Shown: positions 45,338 to 53,324 of the stretch, one piece after another | Position numbering within the stretch: the first letter of the stretch is position 1 | How the letters are laid out: each line of letters begins with the position of its first letter | Translations under genes and position numbers: made by a program | Notes under the pieces: generated by a model | Seen by the model: only the letters and a program-made list of their open reading frames with translations | Told to the model about the DNA's origin: nothing | Database searches by the model: none | Source: Flavobacteriaceae bacterium PS02336 | Lineage (GTDB): Bacteria > Bacteroidota > Bacteroidia > Flavobacteriales > Flavobacteriaceae | Assembly (NCBI GenBank): GCA_029960065.1 | Contig: JASCOF010000003.1 | Location: 124,001-188,000 of the forward strand | Direction of reading: 5' to 3' | DNA length: 64,000 nt

Positions 45338-48300
45338 TTATTTTTTCACTACAAAAAGCACTTTTTCTTTTATTTCAGCTTGTGGAATTGTAACTTGTTT
45401 TCCTCCGCTAATATTGGCTTTTTTTGTTATATTTCCTGTTGTTGCGTTGATTGCAAATACTTCAAATGTTCCTTTTTCGTTTGATAAATCGATTGTGATA
45501 TCTTGGTCGGTTTTCAAATAAAAAAGATAGCTTTTTCCTTTGTTTTCGAGTTTCCAAAGATTGTCTGAAAATGTGTTTCCGTCAACTAATTTCATTTCGC
45601 TTAAAGCGGAATAAAATTCAGGAAGTTCGATTTTTGGAATGTTGGGCATTGAAGCTCCCGCCATTAAAGCCGGCCATCCAAATCTTGACGAACCATCTGT
45701 TGAATATAAAATGACCTTCTCTGGATATTTTTCTCGGTATTCACGAACGGCACGATATACTTGATTATCTGTTTCTTTTCCTGTTTTTAACTTTCTGGCG
45801 TGCTGTCTTGGTGCTAAATTAACGCCTCCTTGTGGAGCGTAAGCCGAACCGTCTTCTTTGTAATACCAATAACGAATGTCAATTACATCAACGGTTTTAA
45901 ATCTTTTTGCATCATTCAAAATAGCGTCCTGAACATCTTTAGTTGCACTTAATCCAATTAAGCCTTTTTTACCTGTTTCATCTTTCCATTTTTGGGCTTG
46001 GTCTAACCAGAATTCCATAAAATTCAACGGACCAGTATATTCGGCGCTTGTCAACTGAATTACGTTGCTGTTTTCCTGAAAGTTTTCGAACGATTTTCTG
46101 ATGAAGCCTTCGTGTAATTTCCTTCTTTGAGCATTGGTAATATCATAAAACTGCTCCGCCATAAAAATACGTTTGTCTCCTGCGTAAGGCGGTGGCTCAG
46201 GAAATCCCGTACTGTTGATATTGTTTGCTGAACGCCAAGGCGAACTTGCCCAATGTGCTCCAGCTTCTAAAATATTATGTTGAAAATATTGCTGATTGAT
46301 TAATAATTGTCCGTTTGGTTCTGCAAGCGTTGCAAACTGCGCTAAACGGCTCCAATACCAATCGTTGAATTTTGTTAGATCATATTTACTTAAATGATCC
46401 CAAGCGAAATCTTTCCCGCTTCTGGCGAAAGGCTGTTCGTAAAACGGAGGCCAAACATCATCATCAATTCGGCGTACGCGTTCGTGATCGTCCATTCTTC
46501 TGTCGTACCACAAACCGTAATTGTGTTCTAAAGCAACGATATTGTTTTTAGTCAAATAATCAACTGTTTCCTGCACTTTATCGGTCAATCCATTTCCAGT
46601 TCTTCCAGGTACAAAGCGCGTAATGTGTGGTGTTGATTTGTTTACGAAATCATCGGTTAAATCACCTCTCCACCATGCTACGTTAATTTGTTTTCCTGCA
46701 ATTACTTTTCCTTCAAAAGTTAACCAGCCGTTTTGAGTTGTTACTTTTGAAGCTGATTTTTCTGTTTTATTTGAAGCAACTTTTAAATCGTTTGCATTTT
46801 TTAAGCCTTTATTATTTGTACTTATCGGATTTGCTTTTGAAGCTTCTGCAATCAATTCTTGTAAACTTTTTGCCGTTGTAGCAGCGTTTTTAGTCAGTTC
46901 TGCAGCAACTTCGATACTTGGACTTGAAGAAGCTTCTGAACCTAAATCGTAAATAAAAGGCTGAACTGGAAGTTTTCCTAATCTGGCTTCTAGTTGTGTG
47001 TAGAATAAACTTCTTGGACTGATATGTTCGTTTACGTTTTTCCAATGTCCGTTTCCTCCAAATTGTCCCCAAACTCCAAAAGCCCAGTTTTGTGCTGTTG
47101 GCGGACTATAACATTCTACTTTTGATGCTGATGATTCCCAGATTACTGAATTCGCAGCTGTCCATCCTGCTCCTCTTCCGCCTTGTTCTCTGTTGTTATA
47201 ACTTAATGCTTTTCCGTCGATATTGGCAATATCAAATAAAACTCCTGTTGCCCAACTTCCGATTGCGCCACTGTTTTCGAATGGCAAATGTGATTCGCAC
47301 TGAACAAACGCATTTGGACCCGTTGTTCCGAATCCACCCACAGCGAAATCATGATATCCAAATTCTGAATAACAACGCTGGAAAAGTGTCTGCTGACCTT
47401 CAGTATAAAAAGTATGTCTTCTAAATGAAGCGATTTCTGAAATTGGTTCTGTAGCAATACAATCTTCAACTGTAATTTGCTGACTAGTTTTTAAAACCGT
47501 AACCGCTCCGCCTGCAAAATGTTTGAAATTCACTTGTTTTACCCACGCATTTCTGGTGTTTTCGATGCTGATTGCCTGCCAGCGGTGTTCTTCGTCTTTT
47601 AAATTTGACGGATTATAGGTTGATTTTATTAAGATATTTTCAATTCCGTTATTTTCAATTCTTCCCTGCCAAGAATAAACAGTTACTTTTGAAGTTCCGA
47701 AAACATCATCCAAAAACATTGTGATTGGAGCATTTACAGTTACTTCGTTTCCGTTAATTTTGGTAACGACACGATTCCAAGTGGTAATCCAGTCTCCTTT
47801 TTTCCAGCCAATCCATGAAGTTTCTCCACCGAAATCTTGCATATTTACTTCTTTAATGAAATTATCCGTTAAAGGTTTACTGATTTCAATTTCGTCTCCA
47901 ACTTTTAATTTTGAAGTATTTTTTAATTGGATTTTCTGAGTTCCAAGTGGCGTATAAGCGTTTGCAAATTCAAATGAATCTTTATACATTTTATCGCTTA
48001 CACCTAAAATTCTAATTAAAGCTTCTCTTTCTAATCCGGTTCCTAAAAGTACGGTTCCGTTTTCGGAATTTCCGCTTCCTCTTAAAACTACTCCTGATTT
48101 TCTAATGTATAAAGTTCCGCTGATTTTGAAAGTTCCTTTGTCTAACAAAACTGCTCCACGAAATCCTGATTTGTCAGGTTTTAATGCACTGACATAATCA
48201 ATTGCGTTTTGGATTTTCTGAGTTGCGTCTTCTTCTTGCTGCGAAACGAAAATTTTGTTATCCAAATTCGGAATTGCTACTTCAGAATTTCTATATCCTG

Positions 48301-48490
48301 CAAAAGAAAAATCTGGGATTTGATTTCCTTGATTATCGGTTGTGAAAGAAAGTTTTCCTTCTTTGGTTTTGATGATATCTGGGAAATTGTTTTGGGCTGT
48401 GATGTTTATACTGAAAAGCATCGCCAAACCAGACAAAACTATTTTATCTTTTTGAAGGGAGATTGTATTTTTTAACTGGATAAAATTCAC
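45338..48490 (-). CDS. Beta-helix (pectate-lyase-like) plus TIM-barrel-like fusion, DUF6298-type
   Basis: This 1050-residue protein has two parts. Residues about 80-520 form a right-handed beta-helix of pectate-lyase type (GTFKISGTLYIRKSGVVLRGSG, ITVEDCIATEP, FQRCYSEFGYHDFAVGG). After an Ala/Ser/Lys linker (540-600), residues about 605-985 look like a glycosidase barrel of the DUF6298 kind (ITRFVPGRTGNG, NNIVALEHNYGLWYDRR, LTSAEYTGP, VIDIRYWYYKEDG, VILYSTDGSS), ending in a small beta domain. Glu in SAEYTGP and Asp in STDGSS are catalytic candidates. The only full-length start is GTG 48490, since a TAA is in frame just upstream. Activity is unknown; attack on decorated galacturonan is likely from context. 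Confidence 0.72.
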   Translation of the reverse strand: MNFIQLKNTISLQKDKIVLSGLAMLFSINITAQNNFPDIIKTKEGKLSFTTDNQGNQIPDFSFAGYRNSEVAIPNLDNKIFVSQQEEDATQKIQNAIDYVSALKPDKSGFRGAVLLDKGTFKISGTLYIRKSGVVLRGSGNSENGTVLLGTGLEREALIRILGVSDKMYKDSFEFANAYTPLGTQKIQLKNTSKLKVGDEIEISKPLTDNFIKEVNMQDFGGETSWIGWKKGDWITTWNRVVTKINGNEVTVNAPITMFLDDVFGTSKVTVYSWQGRIENNGIENILIKSTYNPSNLKDEEHRWQAISIENTRNAWVKQVNFKHFAGGAVTVLKTSQQITVEDCIATEPISEIASFRRHTFYTEGQQTLFQRCYSEFGYHDFAVGGFGTTGPNAFVQCESHLPFENSGAIGSWATGVLFDIANIDGKALSYNNREQGGRGAGWTAANSVIWESSASKVECYSPPTAQNWAFGVWGQFGGNGHWKNVNEHISPRSLFYTQLEARLGKLPVQPFIYDLGSEASSSPSIEVAAELTKNAATTAKSLQELIAEASKANPISTNNKGLKNANDLKVASNKTEKSASKVTTQNGWLTFEGKVIAGKQINVAWWRGDLTDDFVNKSTPHITRFVPGRTGNGLTDKVQETVDYLTKNNIVALEHNYGLWYDRRMDDHERVRRIDDDVWPPFYEQPFARSGKDFAWDHLSKYDLTKFNDWYWSRLAQFATLAEPNGQLLINQQYFQHNILEAGAHWASSPWRSANNINSTGFPEPPPYAGDKRIFMAEQFYDITNAQRRKLHEGFIRKSFENFQENSNVIQLTSAEYTGPLNFMEFWLDQAQKWKDETGKKGLIGLSATKDVQDAILNDAKRFKTVDVIDIRYWYYKEDGSAYAPQGGVNLAPRQHARKLKTGKETDNQVYRAVREYREKYPEKVILYSTDGSSRFGWPALMAGASMPNIPKIELPEFYSALSEMKLVDGNTFSDNLWKLENKGKSYLFYLKTDQDITIDLSNEKGTFEVFAINATTGNITKKANISGGKQVTIPQAEIKEKVLFVVKK

Positions 48491-48522
48491 CTTAATATTT
48501 TTTTAGACTTTAAAATTAAACC

Positions 48523-48545
48523 ATATGAGTAATATAAGCTCATAT
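48523..48545. promoter_or_regulatory. Short palindrome upstream of the beta-helix/TIM fusion gene
   Basis: ATATGAG (48523-48529) and CTCATAT (48539-48545) form a perfect 7-bp inverted repeat with a 9-nt centre, 33-55 bp before the GTG start. It could be an operator or mRNA hairpin. No other copy was seen in the window. Confidence 0.3.
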
Positions 48546-48585
48546 AATTTTTAGGTTTGTCTTTATATTTTAAATTTCCACAATC

Positions 48586-48745
48586 TTGTCATTTCGACGA
48601 AGGAGAAATCGCATTAGAAACTCCACTCTGAAAATCGCCAATCTTTGTCGAATTACTTGTGTGATTTCTCCTTCGTCGAAATGACAAACTAGATGGATAT
48701 TCTTTGTGTAATTAAACCTGACAGGTTTTCAAAACCTGTCAGGTT
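48586..48745. repeat. Perfect 25-bp inverted repeat and AACCTGACAGG palindrome
   Basis: CGACGAAGGAGAAATC-family arms are at 48586-48610 and 48663-48687 with perfect pairing. A separate 31-bp palindrome, AACCTGACAGG...CCTGTCAGGTT (48715-48745), lies 32 bp before the PL1 stop. The palindrome is the same type as those at 31435 and 31614. Confidence 0.88.
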
Positions 48746-48777
48746 GATGTTTTAGAATATTTAACTTATTAAAATCA

Positions 48778-50484
48778 TTATTGTAATAAAGACTTTAACT
48801 TAGCCAATGTATCCGTATTGTTTTCCGTTTTCGTCCAATCTGTTTTACTTTTTGGATCGATTCCGTTAAAATACTTTTCGATGTTCGTATATCCGTCTCC
48901 GTTTGCATCTTTATTAGCATCTGAAGCATCATTCGGATTTAAACCAAATTTCTTTTCCCAAGCATCTGGAATTCCATCATTATCTGAATCTTTATAAGCT
49001 TTTCCTTTGTAAGTTGGATAACCTCCAACTTGATCTGGATGTGTTATAATTCCTTTTTTATAAGAGTCAGCTGGCAATCTTCTTTTGATAAATTCTTTTC
49101 CAATCGCATTTTCTAGACCGTCTTTCACTTCGATTTTTCCAGTTTTAACTTGTTTGATAATTCTTTCGTCAACAGCATCTCTTTTCGGAATTGTTGCTCC
49201 AACATTCGTCAAAACAAAATCGTAAGCTTCTTCTGCCGACATGATATTGAATTTTGGCATTGAAAAAGGTTTTGGCTGTTTAATAGCTGCTAAAAATTCT
49301 TTTGTTTCAGCTTCTGGAAGGTTTTCCAATTGTACGCCACCATTCCAGTTGTCTGCCGTAACTTCAGGAGAACCAACAATAAAGTTTCCTGAAACATAAG
49401 CTCTTCCGTATTGTTTTGGCTCAATATAACCAGATTCAGGTTTTACAATTCTATGCGAAATAGGTTCGTTTTGTGGCGTTATTGGACCAGGTTTAAAATA
49501 GTTGTTGATGATGTTCAACATCGAACGATAATCGCCTCCATCAAGAGTACGATTCCACCAATTAAATACTACGTTATTCACAAAATTAAAGTCGCCATAC
49601 ATTCCGATAGAAGCATTTCTAGAAATGTTATCCGCCCATAAGTTGCGCATAAAAGTACTATTTAATCCGCCGATTGTACTTCCGAAAGCATGATTATACG
49701 TATCTAACCCTTCTGATGAAATAGTGTTTTGAATCGTGATATTACAAGCTGGTAATTTTTCCAGTTTTGATTTTGCATTAGCTGCAAATTGATGTCTGTA
49801 TAAAGAAATATTTTCATCTAATCCCCAGCTTACCGAACAGTGATCTACAATAATATTTCCCATTGGATTTCCACCCAAAGCGTCATCTCTTCTTGTTACC
49901 TCAGTTGCACCACGTCTAAAACGCATGTGTCTGATGATAACGTCATGTGTGTCGATTTCTAAAGTTTCTCCAGCAATGCAAATTCCGTCACCAGGAGCAG
50001 TTTGCCCCGCAATGGTCACGTAAGGCGCACGCATGCTGATTCTTTTTTTCAATTGAATAATTCCCGAAACATTAAAAACAATAGTTCTTGCTCCAACCGC
50101 TTCACAGGCTTCACGGAAAGTTCCTTTTCCGCTGTCTTCTAAACTCGTAACCACAAATATTTTTCCGCCACGACCACCTTGTGTGTATGCTCCACCGCCT
50201 TCAGCACCCGGGAAAGCAGGAATATCTGCCAAAACAAAATCTTTTGGATATGAAGCCCAAGGTAAATAGGGTTTTCCTTGTTTTGCTTCTTCTTTGATAA
50301 TATGAAGATTAGCATTCCATATTTCGCTCAGTCTTTTTTCTTCATCAGCTAAAATAGCATCCGCTTTTTCCTGAACAGGTTTTGGAATTACAGGATATTG
50401 CGCATATGCCGATGATACAAGTGAACAAAATGACAACGCCATAAATGTTCTCTTTAAAGTATGTTTTGGGAAAATATTTTGCAT
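48778..50484 (-). CDS. PL1 pectate lyase with C-terminal calcium-binding repeat
   Basis: This 568-residue secreted lyase has a signal peptide ending about SAYAQ29 and the helix starting IPAFPGAEGGGAYTQGGRGG. Family features follow: TSLEDSGKGTFREAC, YVTIAGQTAPGDGICIAG, VIIRHMRFRRG, IIVDHCSVSWGLDEN and YNHAFGSTIGG. It cleaves demethylated homogalacturonan by beta-elimination. The C-terminus carries DSDNDGIPDAWEKKFG and DANGDGYTNIEKY, an EF-hand or TSP3-like calcium module. It is a clear paralogue of the lyase at 51512-53224, and lies 47 bp after the DUF3826-like gene, so those two are likely co-transcribed. Confidence 0.93.
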   Translation of the reverse strand: MQNIFPKHTLKRTFMALSFCSLVSSAYAQYPVIPKPVQEKADAILADEEKRLSEIWNANLHIIKEEAKQGKPYLPWASYPKDFVLADIPAFPGAEGGGAYTQGGRGGKIFVVTSLEDSGKGTFREACEAVGARTIVFNVSGIIQLKKRISMRAPYVTIAGQTAPGDGICIAGETLEIDTHDVIIRHMRFRRGATEVTRRDDALGGNPMGNIIVDHCSVSWGLDENISLYRHQFAANAKSKLEKLPACNITIQNTISSEGLDTYNHAFGSTIGGLNSTFMRNLWADNISRNASIGMYGDFNFVNNVVFNWWNRTLDGGDYRSMLNIINNYFKPGPITPQNEPISHRIVKPESGYIEPKQYGRAYVSGNFIVGSPEVTADNWNGGVQLENLPEAETKEFLAAIKQPKPFSMPKFNIMSAEEAYDFVLTNVGATIPKRDAVDERIIKQVKTGKIEVKDGLENAIGKEFIKRRLPADSYKKGIITHPDQVGGYPTYKGKAYKDSDNDGIPDAWEKKFGLNPNDASDANKDANGDGYTNIEKYFNGIDPKSKTDWTKTENNTDTLAKLKSLLQ

Positions 50485-50531
50485 TGAATTGTGTGGTCTA
50501 GTTAATAGTTTTTGGTGTAAAGTTTCGGAGT

Positions 50532-51221
50532 TTATTCTTTCACAGTAGAATCTTTTACTTTATTCTTTTCTCTTTGCTCAACACGTTCGTGCCAATCTTT
50601 ACTTTCTTTGTTTAGATCGTAACCTTGTTTAGATAAATAATTGTTGATTCTTCCTTTATATTTACCAAACCAGCCGTGTTTTTCTTTAGATGAACCTGCG
50701 TCCATTGCATGTTCTCTAGCTTCAACTAAAGCTTTGTAGATGTAATCTTTTTGTTCTGCAGTTAAGTTTGGCAACATATCATTGTAACCTGCAACTGTGA
50801 TAGGAAGCACGCCGTAAGTCATCCCGTCTTTCACTTCAGTGATTTTATCTTCTGATAATTCTTTACCTAATTTTTTGATGTAAGATTTATGCAGTTTTGC
50901 AATTGATTCGTCTGCTTTTGTTTTCAGTTTATCAATTTTCTCGTTTTGTTTTTCTTTTGCTAAAGAAGTATCTTCTTTCACTTTTTTAATTTCAGCATCT
51001 CTTCCGTCCTGAATTTCAGTTAAATCTCTGAATTGCTGCGCGATGATATTTGAAACTGCTTTTTCTTTTGCTTCGTTTTTCAAATCTAATTTGGTAACGA
51101 TTTTTGCAGCTCTTTCGTTAGTAACTTTTACATATTCAGGATCTAAATGTTGTTGTGCATTTAAAGTTGAAAATGCAAAAACAAGCGATAATAAGGCTAC
51201 ATTTATTTTATTTAGTGCCAT
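50532..51221 (-). CDS. DUF3826-like secreted helical protein
   Basis: The start is ATG 51221 (229 residues), giving signal peptide MALNKINVALLSLVFAFSTLNAQ; an upstream ATG adds charged residues only. The mature part is very rich in Lys/Glu and helical (KVKEDTSLAKEKQNEKIDKLKTKA), with a conserved-looking core: ITEVKDGMTYGVLPITVAGYNDMLPNLTAEQK and a Trp/Gly tail HGWFGKYKGRINNYLSKQGYDL. This matches DUF3826, a family often found beside pectate lyases in Bacteroidota and of unknown role. It lacks any enzyme motif. It sits between two paralogous PL1 genes and probably shares a transcript with the downstream one. Confidence 0.8.
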   Translation of the reverse strand: MALNKINVALLSLVFAFSTLNAQQHLDPEYVKVTNERAAKIVTKLDLKNEAKEKAVSNIIAQQFRDLTEIQDGRDAEIKKVKEDTSLAKEKQNEKIDKLKTKADESIAKLHKSYIKKLGKELSEDKITEVKDGMTYGVLPITVAGYNDMLPNLTAEQKDYIYKALVEAREHAMDAGSSKEKHGWFGKYKGRINNYLSKQGYDLNKESKDWHERVEQREKNKVKDSTVKE

Positions 51222-51285
51222 TGTCTTTCCTTTTTTAGTTATTTCTTTTAACTCAATCATAAGGCTAAAGGCCTTTAAGCAACAC

Positions 51286-51500
51286 CATAGGATAACATCC
51301 TATGACTCACAATTCATATAGACATAGCCCTGAAAGGGCGTAAGCCTTTATAAGCTGCACATCATTAATTGCTTTCGCCCTTTCAGGGCTTTTTTTCTTT
51401 CTTTATTGTTATACATAGGACGTTGTCCTATGTTAGTGCTTTGAGCTTTTCAGGCTATTTTCGAAAACATTCCTTTTTACTCTGAAACAAGAATGTTTTC
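51286..51500. repeat. Four palindromic units between DUF3826 and PL1 genes
   Basis: In order: CATAGGATAACATCCTATG (51286-51304); a perfect 15-bp inverted repeat AGCCCTGAAAGGGCG (51326-51340) and CGCCCTTTCAGGGCT (51376-51390); CATAGGACGTTGTCCTATG (51414-51432); and GAAAACATTC (51463-51472) with GAATGTTTTC (51491-51500). The last begins 12 bp after the upstream PL1 stop and may terminate it. Confidence 0.85.
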
Positions 51501-51511
51501 AAAAATTGTTC

Positions 51512-53224
51512 CTATTTTAAATCTAATAAAGGTCTAACTAAAGTTTCTTTGTTATTAGCTAAATCTTTCCAATCTACTTTTATGGCAGGATTTACACCGT
51601 TGATGTAATCTTCGATATTAGTATATCCGTCTCCGTTTAAATCTCCTTGTGCATCAGATGGATCGTTCGGGTTTAAACCGTATTTTTTCTCCCATGCATC
51701 CGGTATTCCGTCTTTGTCTGTATCTACATAAGGTTTCCCTTTGTATTCTGGATATCCTCCAACTTGAGAAATATCAGTGATGATACCTTTTTTATAAGAA
51801 TCAATTGGTAAACGTCTGTGTTCGAATTGGTAGAAAGTCTTTTTCTCTAATCCTTTTGCATACTCTGGAACTCCAGTTTTTACAGTTCTTACGATTCTTT
51901 CGTCTACTTTATCTCTAATTGGAAGCGTTGCTCCAACATTTTTAAGTACGAATTCATAAGACTCTTCTGCAGTCATGAATTTATTAAACCAAGGCATTGG
52001 GAAAGGTTTAGCTGTTTTCATTTTAGCAAAGTATTCTTTTGCTTCATCATACGTCATTAATTCGCCTTTTTTATTTTCTAACTGAATACCGCCGTCCCAA
52101 TTGTCTTTAGTTACTTTTTCGTTTCCATTAACAACGTTTCCGTTTACATAAGCTCTACCAAAAACCATATAAGGCAATTTACTTCTTCCTGATTCAGGTT
52201 TTAAAATTCTATAGCTAATTGGCTGAGTTAAATCGGTTACCGGTCCTGGTTTATAGAAGTTATTGATAATATTGTAATTAGCTGTATAATCTCCACCATC
52301 TGTAGATCTGTTGTACCAGTTGAAAACTACGTTATTCACAAAATTGAAAATTCCGTTCCAACCAATAGAAGGGTTTCTTCCAGCATTATTCGCCCACATA
52401 TTTCGCATGAAAGAGCAGTTTTCTCCACCTAAAGTACTTCCGAAAGCATGATTGTAAGTATCTAAAGCTTCTCCGAATAAACTATTTTGGATTGTAATAT
52501 TTACAGTTCCAACTTTAATATCTGGATAACCTGGTCCAGGGTTGTACATGTGTCTGTAGATTGACATATTTTCATCTAATCCCCAAGTTGCAGAAACGTG
52601 ATCAATCATGATGTTTCCAACAGGATTTCCTCCAATAGCATCATCACGACGTCCTACAAAAGTTTCTCCACGACGAAAACGTACGTGTCTGATAATTACG
52701 TCATGCGTATCAATCCAAGTTGATTCTCCAGCGATACAAATTCCATCACCAGGAGCTGTCTGTCCTGCAATTGTAATGTAAGGCGCACGTATAATCAACG
52801 GACTTTTCAATCTGATAATTCCAGCAACATTAAACACTATTATTCTCGCTCCTCCTTGCTCGCAGGCTTCACGTAAAGTTCCTGGTCCGCGGTCTTCTAG
52901 ACTTGTTACCGTATACACTTTTCCGCCTCGACCTCCAAAAGTATACATACCTCCACCTTCAGCACCTGGAAAAGCAGGGATTTCTGCCTGAGGTAAATCT
53001 GTTGGTCTTGCTGCCCACGGAATATAAGGTTTTCCATGTTTTGCTTCTTCTTCAATAACTACTAAAGCTTTTGTCCAAGCTTCATCAGAAAGTCTTTGAG
53101 CTTCTTCTTTAATAGCTTTTTCCTGAGCTTGAACTTCTGGACTTATCTTCGGATATTGGGCAAAACATTTTGCACTTCCTAAAAAAAGCAGAGATGATGC
53201 GATAAATAATGCGGAATTTTTCAT
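51512..53224 (-). CDS. PL1 pectate lyase, paralogue of 48778-50484
   Basis: This 570-residue secreted lyase (signal to about KCFAQ23) has the same plan as its neighbour: IPAFPGAEGGGMYTFGGRGG, TSLEDRGPGTLREAC, YITIAGQTAPGDGICIAG, VRFRRGE, MIDHVSATWGLDEN, and C-terminal DTDKDGIPDAWEKKYG with DLNGDGYTNIEDY. Long identical stretches show a tandem duplication, with the DUF3826 gene now between the copies. It lies about 100 bp after susD, separated by a hairpin, so it is probably read at reduced level from the susCD promoter. Confidence 0.93.
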   Translation of the reverse strand: MKNSALFIASSLLFLGSAKCFAQYPKISPEVQAQEKAIKEEAQRLSDEAWTKALVVIEEEAKHGKPYIPWAARPTDLPQAEIPAFPGAEGGGMYTFGGRGGKVYTVTSLEDRGPGTLREACEQGGARIIVFNVAGIIRLKSPLIIRAPYITIAGQTAPGDGICIAGESTWIDTHDVIIRHVRFRRGETFVGRRDDAIGGNPVGNIMIDHVSATWGLDENMSIYRHMYNPGPGYPDIKVGTVNITIQNSLFGEALDTYNHAFGSTLGGENCSFMRNMWANNAGRNPSIGWNGIFNFVNNVVFNWYNRSTDGGDYTANYNIINNFYKPGPVTDLTQPISYRILKPESGRSKLPYMVFGRAYVNGNVVNGNEKVTKDNWDGGIQLENKKGELMTYDEAKEYFAKMKTAKPFPMPWFNKFMTAEESYEFVLKNVGATLPIRDKVDERIVRTVKTGVPEYAKGLEKKTFYQFEHRRLPIDSYKKGIITDISQVGGYPEYKGKPYVDTDKDGIPDAWEKKYGLNPNDPSDAQGDLNGDGYTNIEDYINGVNPAIKVDWKDLANNKETLVRPLLDLK

Positions 53225-53260
53225 GTTAATTTGTAGTTGTGGTAATTCTTTTTAAACAAA

Positions 53261-53290
53261 TCACCTGTATCTTTTGACGAATACAGGTGA
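53261..53290 (-). terminator. Hairpin between susD and PL1
   Basis: TCACCTGTAT (53261-53270) and ATACAGGTGA (53281-53290) are a perfect 10-bp stem with a 10-nt loop. On the minus strand it is followed by TTTGTTTAAAAAG, a weak U-tract. It may partly terminate susCD transcripts or protect their 3' ends while letting PL1 be read. Confidence 0.65.
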
Positions 53291-53324
53291 AAAGCTTTAT
53301 ATATTATTTTTTTGATCTTAAATT

